A stretch of 32,277 nucleotides of DNA from Methylotenera_A sp036676175. Its GTDB lineage: Bacteria > Pseudomonadota > Gammaproteobacteria > Burkholderiales > Methylophilaceae. Numbering within the stretch: the first letter of the stretch is position 1; each line of letters starts with the position of its first letter. Positions 23,272-31,778 of this stretch are shown here, piece by piece. The notes beneath the pieces were generated by a model. That model ran no database searches and was not told the origin of the DNA. It saw only the letters and a program-made list of their open reading frames with translations. The stretch spans positions 1 through 32,277 of the forward strand of contig JAKFDL010000074.1 in assembly GCA_036676175.1 (NCBI GenBank), in the 5' to 3' direction. The position numbers were made by a program, and so were the translations under genes.

Positions 23272-24087
23272 ATGAAAAAAATTACCTTAATCATCGCAGC
23301 TGCACTTTCACTCAGCCTTGCAGGCTGCGCCACAACCACTCAAGATAGTGTGTCTGGTGTAAAACGCTCGCAATTTATGCTATTACCCGCTTCTTCGGTT
23401 GATAAGATGTCATCGCAGGCGTATGCAGAAACAATTAAAGAAGCCCAAAGTAAAAAAACATTAAATGCTGACCCAGCCATGACTGCTCGCGTGCGCGGCA
23501 TCTCGAATAAACTCATCTCACAAGTGGGTGTGTTCCGTCCCGATGCCACCAAATGGGCATGGGAGGTCAATGTAGAAAAAAATGACCAACTGAATGCTTA
23601 CTGTATGCCTGGCGGCAAAATTATGGTGTATTCTGGTTTGGTAGAAAAACTTAACGCTACCGATGACGAACTGGCTGCTGTGATTGGCCACGAAATTGCG
23701 CACGCCTTGCGCGAACATGGCCGCGAACGTATGTCGCAAGCCTATGTACAACAATTTGGCTTGCAAGCACTGGCTGCATTAGCCAGTGGTTCTGCCGCAG
23801 GCGGCGCAGCAGTGCAAGCAGCAGGGGTTGGCTCACAATTGTTTTTTGCATTACCTAATGGGCGTGAGCAGGAACGTGAAGCGGACAAAATGGGCTTAGA
23901 ATTGGCAGCACGTGCTGGCTTTAACCCGGACGCTGCTGTGACTTTATGGCAAAAAATGAGCGCACAAAGCAAAAGTGCGCCGCCCGAATTTTTAAGCACC
24001 CACCCAGCCAGTGAGAGTCGTATCGCTGAGTTGAAAGCTTTGGCACCGAAAGTGCGCCCTCTATACGAAGCAGCAAAAGCCAAATAA
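23272..24087 (+). CDS. M48 family zinc metalloprotease lipoprotein
   Basis: A 271-residue lipoprotein with signal ending L-A-G-C (Cys19). The catalytic zinc site H-E-I-A-H is at 140-144 and the third ligand lies in E-R-E-A-D (201-205). The conserved N-A-Y-C-M-P-G-G-K-I segment precedes the active site, as in LoiP/YcaL-type and related BepA-like M48 proteases that act on outer-membrane proteins. There is no TPR domain as in BepA, so the LoiP/YcaL comparison is closer. AAGGA lies six bases before the ATG at 23272; the frame's earlier TTG is therefore rejected. A strong terminator follows. Confidence 0.9.
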   Translation: MKKITLIIAAALSLSLAGCATTTQDSVSGVKRSQFMLLPASSVDKMSSQAYAETIKEAQSKKTLNADPAMTARVRGISNKLISQVGVFRPDATKWAWEVNVEKNDQLNAYCMPGGKIMVYSGLVEKLNATDDELAAVIGHEIAHALREHGRERMSQAYVQQFGLQALAALASGSAAGGAAVQAAGVGSQLFFALPNGREQEREADKMGLELAARAGFNPDAAVTLWQKMSAQSKSAPPEFLSTHPASESRIAELKALAPKVRPLYEAAKAK

Positions 24088-24104
24088 GACTAATTTTTTA
24101 AATT

Positions 24105-24136
24105 AAAGCGCGTACTTTTACGCGCTTTTTTCTTTT
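24105..24136 (+). terminator. Rho-independent terminator after the M48 protease gene
   Basis: A perfect 10-bp stem, AAAGCGCGTA (24105-24114) with TACGCGCTTT (24119-24128), closes a four-base loop and runs into a T-rich tract up to about 24136. It lies 17 bp after the stop codon and is the strongest terminator in the window. Confidence 0.85.
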
Positions 24137-24191
24137 TGTGCAGCTTAGGTTAAAATAGCGTTTTTCGTCAATCAACCTACTAGAGAGCCTC

Positions 24192-25019
24192 ATGGATCCA
24201 CGCCTAAGCATCATCGAAGCCGCGTTTGAAGACCGCGCCAACATTAACCCAGCCAACGCACCTGCTGAAATTAAGACAACCGTCAACTCTATATTGGCTG
24301 ATTTAGACGCAGGCAGCTTGCGCGTGGCCAGCCGCATCGGCGATAGTCAAAATTGGGAAACCCATCAATGGTTGAAGAAAGCCGTACTGTTATCGTTCCG
24401 TTTAGAAGAAAACGTACTGATGGATGATGGCGTCACTAAATACTTTGATAAAGTGCCGCCAAAATTTGCCAATTATTCAGAAGCAGATTTCAAAGCAGGT
24501 GGCTTTCGTGTGGTGCCCAATGCCATCGTGCGTCGCGGCTCTTTTATTGGCAAAAATGCAGTATTAATGCCCTCATATGTCAACATCGGTGCGCATGTGG
24601 GTGAAGGCAGCATGGTCGACACTTGGGCAACCGTGGGCTCTTGTGCACAAATCGGCAAAAACGTACATCTATCTGGCGGTGTGGGCATTGGCGGCGTATT
24701 AGAACCAGTACAAGCAGGCCCAACTATCATTGGGGATAACTGCTTTATTGGCGCACGCTCAGAAGTGGTAGAAGGGGTCTTGGTAGAAGACAACTGCGTC
24801 ATCTCGATGGGTGTCTATATTGGCCAAAGCACTAAAATCTATGACCGCGAAACCGGCGAGGTATTTTATGGCCGAGTACCTGCGGGCTCTGTCGTGGTTT
24901 CTGGTAATTTACCTTCTAGCAATGGCGCATATAGCTTATATTGTGCAGTCATTGTTAAAAAAGTAGATGCCAAAACACTTGGAAAAGTAGGCATTAACGA
25001 ACTTTTACGCGGCATCTAA
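24192..25019 (+). CDS. dapD: Tetrahydrodipicolinate N-succinyltransferase
   Basis: A 275-residue enzyme that transfers succinyl from succinyl-CoA to tetrahydrodipicolinate in lysine and meso-diaminopimelate synthesis. After an N-terminal helical domain, residues ~105-225 form a left-handed beta-helix of hexapeptide repeats, seen as I-G-K-N-A-V, I-G-A-H-V-G-E-G and G-V-G-I-G-G-V. The C-terminal segment G-R-V-P-A-G-S-V-V-V-S-G-N is typical. An AGAGAG ribosome site precedes the ATG. dapE, a later gene of the same succinylase pathway, lies 2.7 kb downstream on the same strand, with a signalling protein gene between them. Confidence 0.95.
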   Translation: MDPRLSIIEAAFEDRANINPANAPAEIKTTVNSILADLDAGSLRVASRIGDSQNWETHQWLKKAVLLSFRLEENVLMDDGVTKYFDKVPPKFANYSEADFKAGGFRVVPNAIVRRGSFIGKNAVLMPSYVNIGAHVGEGSMVDTWATVGSCAQIGKNVHLSGGVGIGGVLEPVQAGPTIIGDNCFIGARSEVVEGVLVEDNCVISMGVYIGQSTKIYDRETGEVFYGRVPAGSVVVSGNLPSSNGAYSLYCAVIVKKVDAKTLGKVGINELLRGI

Positions 25020-25208
25020 ACTTGTCGGCATTTCATGCAATTCGATATGTTTTCCTAAGTAATACAAAAGATAACTGCGGTGAACTCTATATAAACATTT
25101 GATTTTTATGATTAAATAGAACGATTAACAGCACCATTCCTATTGGCACAGCTATTGCTTATCAATTATCAATAAAATAAAAAATATTGGTAATTGGGAT
25201 TAATACCT

Positions 25209-27323
25209 ATGGCTATTAACTATGACATTTGGTTGGTGCTGCTTTCACTTGCTGCAAGCGGTATTGCCATGTTCACAATTTTTGGCTTTATCGAGCGTTT
25301 ATATTTATCGCCTGCGCATAGCAAAAACTTCCTGCTTCCCATTTATACAGCCACCATAGGCAGTGGCCTACTCGGTATCCACTTCATCAACTGGCTGGCG
25401 CTCCATAGGGGCACTGGCTTTTTTGAATTTTCAACTCCATTTATGACGGCCTCGTGGGCATGCGCATTGCTAATTGGCTTTATCATCTGCATTGTCGCCA
25501 GCAAAAAAACAGTTACTATAAACATGTTGTTGATGAGTGGACTCATTGCAAGCCTTAGCAGTTATAGCATGCATTATTTTTCTGCGATAGCGCTGCACGC
25601 TCCTGCTAGTTTTTCAAATGAGCTGATGGCAACCTTTATTGCATTACTTTTAGCTTTAAGTGTCAGCGTACTCACTATCATCACATTGTCATTGATGAAA
25701 ATTTACACCGGTGAAAATAAACGCTTCATCAAAATTATTTTCTCGCTTGTCACTGCATTCACCGTAATAGGATTGCATATCGCATTCAGCGCATCCATCG
25801 CGGGTCAAGAAAACCCCATCGTACCAACAGCAAATGAAATTTTGGATAGGAAAATGCTGGTCATGGTAATTTCGTTAGCTATTGTTTGCTTATTTTTACT
25901 GGTGTTTGTCGCTGCAATTTACTACGAAAGATATACAGAAAACGCATTTAAGTTTGGGGCATCCGTTCAACAAAAAAATGCAGTTTCACTGGAAATAAAA
26001 GATCCATTGACCAATTTACCGAATCGGGCTGCATTCCGTCAACTATTAGAAACATCGGCAAAACGAAATACAATCGGCGGCAAAACAATTGCATTAGCTT
26101 ATATTGATTTGGATCACTTCAAACCAATTAATGATAAATTTGGCCACCATGTAGGCGACAGCGTATTAACTGTTGTGGCTGAGCGATTGCAGGCAGCGGT
26201 GCGCGAATGTGACCTGGTCGCACGCTTGGGGGGTGATGAGTTTGCTGCTTTGATTGAGGACATCGAATCTGATGAAGACATCATTCCAATTATTAAGCGT
26301 ATCTTAGACTCCATCAATACCCCAATTTTCGTGAACAGCCAGAAAATAGAAATTTCATGCTCTATGGGCATCGCACTCTATCCAAGAGATGGGGACATTG
26401 ATAAGCTGATTATTTGCGCTGATACCGCCATGTATATAGCCAAAGAAAGCGGCAAGAATCAATTTAAGTTTTATGATAGTGAGATTGCATCTGCCTCAAA
26501 TAAGATCCTGGAGTTGCAGCATGATTTACACGCAGCCATTAGAAATCAAGAGTTCATACTATTGTTTCAACCAAAATTAGATTGCAAAACCAAGGTAGTT
26601 GTAGGCGCTGAAGCCTTAATTCGCTGGAGTCATCCAACCAAGGGCATGATTCTACCCTCAGAGTTTATTGCTGCTGCAGAGCATTTAGGACTGATTGACC
26701 ACATTAATGACTGGGTGATTGAAAGTGCATGTGCCGCTATTAAGCAGGCAAAAAAACATGGGCTAGATTTACACTTATCCCTTAATTTGTCTCGCCAACA
26801 GTTTCGCAATTCTAATTTGGTTGAAAAGACGGTTGGCTGGCTAACACGATTTGAGGTGCCGGCACACCATATCACCTTCGAGATAAAAGAAACGGTGGCG
26901 ATGAAGAATGAAATAGAATTTAAAACACTGCTTAATCAAATTAAAGCGGCCAATATTAAAATTGCCTTGGACGATTTTGGCTTGCACCCATTAACGCTTA
27001 ACTATTTAAAAGATTTGAGCGTAAATGAAGTAAAGCTAGACAAAACTTTCATCACAAAAATTGGTGAAAGCAGTGCCACTGAAGCTTTGGTTGAAGGCAT
27101 CATTCATCTTGCACACAAATTAAGCTTCAATGTGGTTGCAGAAGGCGTAGAGACTGAGGCGCAGCATGATGCGGTGGTGAGAATGGGTTGCAACCATATG
27201 CAGGGTTATTTATTTTCAAAGCCTTTAACAGAAGCCGATCTATATAGTTTTTATAAGAAACAGCTTAGCTTAACGACGCCGATACGAATTAACACCGACA
27301 ATCTACAGCCACTGCTGTCATAA
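25209..27323 (+). CDS. Membrane MHYT-like / GGDEF / EAL cyclic-di-GMP protein
   Basis: A 704-residue inner-membrane protein. Residues ~1-240 hold about seven hydrophobic segments with degenerate MHYT-type repeats (G-I-H-F, S-M-H-Y-F, G-L-H-I), a putative sensor for gas or metal. The GGDEF domain is intact: G-G-D-E-F at 341-345 and the product-inhibition I-site R-E-C-D at 332-335, exactly five residues before it. The EAL domain begins E-A-L at 468-470 and keeps the N-L-S, E-I-K-E-T, D-D-F-G (588-591), K-L-D and A-E-G-V-E-T motifs. However, loop 6 reads D-D-F-G-L-H-P-L in place of D-D-F-G-T-G-Y-S. So cyclic-di-GMP synthesis looks competent, and hydrolysis is possible but uncertain. The ATG at 25209 has TTGGGA upstream and is preferred to a TTG five codons earlier. 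Confidence 0.9.
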   Translation: MAINYDIWLVLLSLAASGIAMFTIFGFIERLYLSPAHSKNFLLPIYTATIGSGLLGIHFINWLALHRGTGFFEFSTPFMTASWACALLIGFIICIVASKKTVTINMLLMSGLIASLSSYSMHYFSAIALHAPASFSNELMATFIALLLALSVSVLTIITLSLMKIYTGENKRFIKIIFSLVTAFTVIGLHIAFSASIAGQENPIVPTANEILDRKMLVMVISLAIVCLFLLVFVAAIYYERYTENAFKFGASVQQKNAVSLEIKDPLTNLPNRAAFRQLLETSAKRNTIGGKTIALAYIDLDHFKPINDKFGHHVGDSVLTVVAERLQAAVRECDLVARLGGDEFAALIEDIESDEDIIPIIKRILDSINTPIFVNSQKIEISCSMGIALYPRDGDIDKLIICADTAMYIAKESGKNQFKFYDSEIASASNKILELQHDLHAAIRNQEFILLFQPKLDCKTKVVVGAEALIRWSHPTKGMILPSEFIAAAEHLGLIDHINDWVIESACAAIKQAKKHGLDLHLSLNLSRQQFRNSNLVEKTVGWLTRFEVPAHHITFEIKETVAMKNEIEFKTLLNQIKAANIKIALDDFGLHPLTLNYLKDLSVNEVKLDKTFITKIGESSATEALVEGIIHLAHKLSFNVVAEGVETEAQHDAVVRMGCNHMQGYLFSKPLTEADLYSFYKKQLSLTTPIRINTDNLQPLLS

Positions 27324-27372
27324 AGTAGCGATTACGCTGCACTTGAATTGCGCATACTGATAAAATGTATGC

Positions 27373-27732
27373 ATGGACAACACCTTAAAACTTTACGGAA
27401 TAGCTAATTGCAATACAGTGAATAAAGCCCGTGATTGGTTAGAAACCCATCATGTTGCCTATGATTTTCACGACTTTAAAAAACAAGGCGTATCAGCTGA
27501 ACTATTAAACATTTGGCTGGCTCAGTTTCCCCACGAGAAACTTATCAACCGTTCTGGCCTTACATGGCGAGGCTTAGACGAGATTACCAAAAACAGTATT
27601 ATTGATAACGCTTCAGCTGCAATCCTTATGCAAGCAAAAACCTCGCTGATAAAACGCCCACTGTTAGAAAAAGACAGTAAAATTGTATGTCTTGGCTTTG
27701 ACGAGGCCACGTATAAAGAATTATTTAAATGA
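27373..27732 (+). CDS. YffB/ArsC-like thioredoxin-fold protein
   Basis: A 119-residue protein of the ArsC/Spx superfamily. It has the thioredoxin-like start L-Y-G-I-A-N-C13-N-T-V-N-K-A-R and the L-I-K-R95-P-L motif, the Arg-Pro pair of the family. Only one Cys is present in the active-site loop, as in YffB-type members, and the real arsenate reductase signature set is not complete, so arsenate reduction should not be assumed. Its stop overlaps the dapE start by four bases (ATGA). In E. coli yffB also lies directly before dapE, which supports the YffB assignment. Confidence 0.85.
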   Translation: MDNTLKLYGIANCNTVNKARDWLETHHVAYDFHDFKKQGVSAELLNIWLAQFPHEKLINRSGLTWRGLDEITKNSIIDNASAAILMQAKTSLIKRPLLEKDSKIVCLGFDEATYKELFK

Positions 27733-28868
27733 CCAAAACATTAGAATTAGCCATTGATTTATTGAAGCGCCAATCCAACACGCCAGAAGATGCGGGCTGT
27801 CAGGAAACCATGATTGCACGGCTTGAGCCGCTAGGCTTTAAAATTGAGCGTATGCGCTTTGGTAATGTGGATAATTTTTACGCACGGCGCGGTACAGAAT
27901 CCCCTTTGCTGGTGTTTGCTGGGCATACTGATGTGGTACCCACCGGCCCCCTAGATAAATGGCACACCCCCCCTTTTGAGCCAACCGTTAAAGATGGCAT
28001 GCTCTACGCACGCGGTGCCGCGGACATGAAAACTTCACTGGCGGCATTCATTACCAGCATCGAAGAGTTTATCGCTGAGAATCCTGAGCACAAAGGCTCC
28101 ATTGGCCTGCTGATTACTTCGGATGAAGAAGGCGTGGCGGTAGACGGTACGGTTAAAGTGGTGGAGGTTTTAAAAAACCGTAATGAGCTTATCGACTACT
28201 GCATCGTCGGTGAACCCACCAGCAATAAAGTGGTAGGCGATATGATTAAAAATGGGCGGCGTGGCTCACTCTCTGGCAAGCTGACTGTACTTGGCCTACA
28301 GGGTCATATTGCTTATCCACATTTGGTTAAAAATCCTATTCACATGGTCGCCCCCGCTATTAAAGATATGGTAGAAACAGTTTGGGATAACGGTAACGAA
28401 TACTTCCCACCTACCAGCTGGCAAATCAGCAATATGAATGGCGGCACTGGTGCCACCAACGTCGTGCCAGGCGAAGTGGAAATTTTGTTTAATTTTAGAT
28501 TCTGCCCGGAGCTCAACGGTGCAGGCAGCACAGATGTCAATCTACGCCAGCGCGTGCATGCCATTTTAGATGCACACAAATTAGAGTACAGCCTGGAGTG
28601 GGAGTACTCACCGCCTTACATTACGCCACGCGGCAACTTGGTTGAGGCAATCTCAGAAGCGATTATAGAAAGTTATGCTGTTTCGCCTGAGCTTTCCACT
28701 ACGGGTGGCACCTCAGATGGTCGGTTCATTGCAGATATTTGTAAGCAAGTGATTGAGTTTGGCCCTCTGAACAAAACGATTCACAAACTGAATGAGTGTG
28801 TGGGTGTGGCCGATATTGAGCCGCTAAAAGATACATATAAATACACCATGAAGAAATTATTAAGTTGA
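27729..28868 (+). CDS. dapE: Succinyl-diaminopimelate desuccinylase
   Basis: A 379-residue M20-family zinc enzyme that removes succinate from N-succinyl-L,L-diaminopimelate on the way to lysine and murein diaminopimelate. Metal and catalytic residues are visible: H66 and D68 in G-H-T-D-V-V-P, D99 in G-A-A-D-M-K, E133/E134 in S-D-E-E-G, a later V-G-E-P-T-S Glu, and the C-terminal His in N-K-T-I-H-K-L-N-E. Full length and intact. It overlaps the yffB-like gene by ATGA and its stop overlaps the prmB start as TGATG. Confidence 0.96.
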   Translation: MTKTLELAIDLLKRQSNTPEDAGCQETMIARLEPLGFKIERMRFGNVDNFYARRGTESPLLVFAGHTDVVPTGPLDKWHTPPFEPTVKDGMLYARGAADMKTSLAAFITSIEEFIAENPEHKGSIGLLITSDEEGVAVDGTVKVVEVLKNRNELIDYCIVGEPTSNKVVGDMIKNGRRGSLSGKLTVLGLQGHIAYPHLVKNPIHMVAPAIKDMVETVWDNGNEYFPPTSWQISNMNGGTGATNVVPGEVEILFNFRFCPELNGAGSTDVNLRQRVHAILDAHKLEYSLEWEYSPPYITPRGNLVEAISEAIIESYAVSPELSTTGGTSDGRFIADICKQVIEFGPLNKTIHKLNECVGVADIEPLKDTYKYTMKKLLS

Positions 28869-29788
28869 TGCATTATCCAAGATTAGCAGAAGAACTTTTT
28901 ACTATCCGCGACTGGTTACGCTTTACCGTGAGCCAGTTTGAAGCATCCGATATTTTCTTTGGTCACGGCACTGACAATAGTTACGACGAAGCGGTGTGGT
29001 TGGTAATGAGTGCACTGCATTTACCGCACGACACACTACATAATTTTTTAGACGCGGTGATTACCGAAACTGAGCGTAAACACTTGGCGCATTTAATTGA
29101 TCAGCGCATCACCAAACACATACCTACGGCCTACTTATTACGCGAAGCATGGCTACGTGGCTTTAAGTTTTATGTTGATGAGCGCGTCATTGTGCCGCGA
29201 AGTTTTATTGCCGAGCTGCTGGATTTTAACGAGGAAGGCGAGCATGGATTGCAGCCCTGGATTGAGCATCCTGAGCTGATTAACTCTGCGGTGGACATTT
29301 GTACCGGCAGTGGCTGTTTAGGTATTCTGCTCGCCAATGCCTTCCCGGATGCTGCCATTGATGTGGTGGATATCTCAGCCGATGCGATTGCGGTGTGCAA
29401 CATTAATATTGCCAATTACGGTCTGCAAGACCATGTAACGGCCATTCAATCGGATATGTTTGCCGCATTAAAGGGCAAAAAATATGATTTGATTATATCC
29501 AACCCGCCGTATGTGGATGCATCAAGCATGGCGAAGTTGCCGACCGAGTATCGTAACGAACCGCAAATTGCGTTGGGTAGCGGCTTAGCAGGGCTAGACC
29601 ACACGCATACTATTTTGAGTGAAGCGGCTAAACACTTAAACGATGAAGGTATTTTAGTGGTGGAAATTGGCCATAATCGTGATGCCCTAGAGGCGGCTTA
29701 TCCTGAAGTCGCGTTTACTTGGCTGGAAGTTGCCGCAGGTGACCAGTTTGTGTTTTTGCTGACTAAAGAGCAGTTATTGACTCTATGA
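28868..29788 (+). CDS. prmB: Ribosomal protein uL3 glutamine methyltransferase PrmB
   Basis: A 306-residue N5-glutamine methyltransferase that modifies ribosomal protein L3. An N-terminal helical domain with R-x-x-x-H-I-P-T-A-Y-L-L-R-E-A-W (a PrmB feature) precedes the methyltransferase domain: motif I D143-I-C-T-G-S-G-C and N-P-P-Y at 212-215, which holds the target amide. The longer frame from a TTG one codon upstream is rejected in favour of the ATG at 28868 overlapping the dapE stop. It overlaps the next gene by ATGA, so four genes in a row are coupled. Confidence 0.93.
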   Translation: MHYPRLAEELFTIRDWLRFTVSQFEASDIFFGHGTDNSYDEAVWLVMSALHLPHDTLHNFLDAVITETERKHLAHLIDQRITKHIPTAYLLREAWLRGFKFYVDERVIVPRSFIAELLDFNEEGEHGLQPWIEHPELINSAVDICTGSGCLGILLANAFPDAAIDVVDISADAIAVCNINIANYGLQDHVTAIQSDMFAALKGKKYDLIISNPPYVDASSMAKLPTEYRNEPQIALGSGLAGLDHTHTILSEAAKHLNDEGILVVEIGHNRDALEAAYPEVAFTWLEVAAGDQFVFLLTKEQLLTL

Positions 29789-30003
29789 AATTAGCTATTT
29801 TCATCTCAGCGCTTTTACTGGTAGCTTGTATGCAAGCTACCTCTAGTAAACCTAGCGCACAAACTGAAGAATCAACTGAAGTAATACCGCCTGCAGACAA
29901 TCAAGTCATGTGTACAATGGACGCAACGCATTGTGCTGATGGTAGCTGGGTGGGTCGTAGTGGTCCAAACTGTCAGTTTGATTGTCCGGCAGTAGCGAAA
30001 TAG
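29785..30003 (+). CDS. Small cysteine-rich lipoprotein, function unknown
   Basis: A 72-residue precursor with a lipoprotein signal ending L-V-A-C (Cys15). After a Ser/Glu/Pro linker comes a compact motif with C43, C50, C63 and C67, reading C-x6-C-A-D-G-S-W-V-G-R-S-G-P-N-C-x3-C-P. I recall this C-x-D-G-S-x-V-G-R-x-G-P-N-C pattern from short secreted proteins of proteobacteria, without assigned function; the four Cys could form two disulfides. Its ATG overlaps the prmB stop by four bases. A small exported protein coupled to a ribosomal-protein methyltransferase is not obviously related in function. Confidence 0.75.
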   Translation: MKLAIFISALLLVACMQATSSKPSAQTEESTEVIPPADNQVMCTMDATHCADGSWVGRSGPNCQFDCPAVAK

Positions 30004-30016
30004 GTTCTAAAACTTA

Positions 30017-31159
30017 TTAACCACGCCCGCGATTTCTATCGCTTTTGTGTTGTACACCCGTTTTTTGTTTATCGGCTACTGGCACATCACTGCTTTGGCG
30101 AATGCGTCTTTTACCTGGTTTAGGATAAGGCTTTTTACCAACACCCTGTGACCCAGCACCAGGGTGGCCTGCTTCACCTGTTTCGCGCGTTTTCCTATAT
30201 GCTGGATTGCGATCTAGTGCACTCACACGCTGCTTGCGCACTTTGGGCACAAACACACTGGTAGCTTTGTCTTTTTCGCGCTGACTCAGTTGTTTCATCG
30301 GCGTTCTTGGCACTTCTAAGCCCGCCCACTCCAGCAAGTCCACCACTTGTTTCGGCTCTAGCTTTAACATTGTGCCGCGTTTCACGCGTGGCGGCAAATT
30401 TACTGGACCAAAACGCACACGCATCAAGCGGCTTACTGGAAGCTGGAAAGCCTCAAACAAGCGCCGCACTTCACGATTTCTACCTTCGCGAATAATCACC
30501 TGATACCAATGATTAGCGCCCTCACCACCTTGCGGACTAATGCTGTCAAAGCTTGCTGGACCGTCTTCTAGCTCTATGCCTTGCGTGAGTGTCAACATTT
30601 GGCCTTCGGTCAGTTCACCAAAAATACGCACTGCGTATTCGCGCTCTACTTCATAACGTGGGTGCATAAACCGGTTGGCCAGCTCACCAGAATTGGTAAA
30701 TATTAATAAACCAGAAGTGTTGATATCTAGCCGCCCGATGGCAATCCACTTCCCTTGTTTAATACGTGGTAACTTATCAAATACGCTAGCACGGCCTTCA
30801 GGGTCGTCCTGGCTGACGATTTCGCCTTCAGGCTTGTGATAAATCAGCACCTGTGGCAACTCTGGCTCAAAATTTAATTTAAGCGGGCGGCTATCCACAC
30901 GCACCACATCGTATTGCGTCACACCTTGGCCAGGTTTGGCGGTTTCGCCATTGATGGTGACGCGGCCGCTAGCGATCATTTCCTCCATATCGCGGCGTGA
31001 GCCCAAACCAGCCAAAGCCATCAGCTTATGTAGGCGCTGTGTGGGTTCTGCTGGAGTTGAACTTAGCCCGTTCTCGTCGACTTCTAATTTTTTAAAATCG
31101 GTCTTTGGTCGGCGTGGTGTGGCTTGTGGGTCGCGTTGCTGTTTGAATGGACGTGCCAT
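30017..31159 (-). CDS. rluB: 23S rRNA pseudouridine-2605 synthase RluB
   Basis: A 380-residue RsuA/RluB/E/F-family pseudouridine synthase. A basic N-terminal leader is followed by an S4 RNA-binding domain (about 41-90, R-L-H-K-L-M-A-L-A-G-L-G-S-R-R) and the catalytic domain with G-R-L-D-I-N-T-S-G-L-L at 142-152, D145 being the catalytic Asp. R-E-G-R-N-R-E-V-R-R-L-F, typical of the subfamily, follows. The C-terminal ~110 residues are basic, Gly/Pro/Arg-rich and likely disordered, as in many RluB proteins. The gene follows scpB by 67 bp; scpA-scpB-rluB is a widespread order in proteobacteria. Confidence 0.93.
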   Translation of the reverse strand: MARPFKQQRDPQATPRRPKTDFKKLEVDENGLSSTPAEPTQRLHKLMALAGLGSRRDMEEMIASGRVTINGETAKPGQGVTQYDVVRVDSRPLKLNFEPELPQVLIYHKPEGEIVSQDDPEGRASVFDKLPRIKQGKWIAIGRLDINTSGLLIFTNSGELANRFMHPRYEVEREYAVRIFGELTEGQMLTLTQGIELEDGPASFDSISPQGGEGANHWYQVIIREGRNREVRRLFEAFQLPVSRLMRVRFGPVNLPPRVKRGTMLKLEPKQVVDLLEWAGLEVPRTPMKQLSQREKDKATSVFVPKVRKQRVSALDRNPAYRKTRETGEAGHPGAGSQGVGKKPYPKPGKRRIRQSSDVPVADKQKTGVQHKSDRNRGRG

Positions 31160-31226
31160 ATGAGTAAACTATTGATTGCAAAAGCGCATTTTACAGCAGT
31201 TAGCGCCAAAGCTTGAATAAAATATA

Positions 31227-31778
31227 TTAACTATCGAGTGGGATTTCTGACTGGGCAAAATCTTCAAACGGCGGCAACTCAGAAATTGAGCGTAAATTCA
31301 GGTCATCCAAAAAGTGTTTAGTAGTAGCATAAAGTGAGGGACGCCCTGGTACCTCACGCTGTCCCACCACATCAATCCAATCACGTTCCTGCAACTGGCG
31401 CATCACGTTGGGGTTAACGGCCACGCCACGGATTTGCTCAATATCACCACGCGTAACAGGTTGGCGATAAGCAATAATCGCCAATGTTTCCATGACTGCA
31501 CGGCTATATTTTGGTTGCCTCTCTGGACTTAAACGCACAATAAACTCGCTGAATTGTGGCTTGGCCTGAAAGCGGTAACCCGTCGCCACTTGCACCAACT
31601 CTAGCGTTTTTTCGCTCCAATCTTGCTTAAGCTCATCCAACAGCATTCTTAAAGTGGTGCGCTCCATGCGGCCTGCAAACAGCTTTAACATGTCATCTAA
31701 GCTAAGCGGCTGTCCAGCCGTCAGTAGTGCAGCTTCTAGAATCTGCTTCATTTCGCTGATGTTATCGGGTTCTCTCAT
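31227..31778 (-). CDS. scpB: Segregation and condensation protein B
   Basis: A 183-residue winged-helix protein that binds ScpA and, with SMC, compacts and segregates the chromosome. Its signature segments are A-A-L-L-T-A-G-Q-P-L near the start, G-Y-R-F-Q-A-K-P, the T-L-A-I-I-A-Y-R-Q-P-V-T-R-G-D-I-E-x-I-R-G-V helix set, and G-R-P-S-L-Y-A-T-T-K-x-F-L-D. Its start overlaps the scpA stop by four bases, so the two partners are translationally coupled. Confidence 0.95.
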   Translation of the reverse strand: MREPDNISEMKQILEAALLTAGQPLSLDDMLKLFAGRMERTTLRMLLDELKQDWSEKTLELVQVATGYRFQAKPQFSEFIVRLSPERQPKYSRAVMETLAIIAYRQPVTRGDIEQIRGVAVNPNVMRQLQERDWIDVVGQREVPGRPSLYATTKHFLDDLNLRSISELPPFEDFAQSEIPLDS

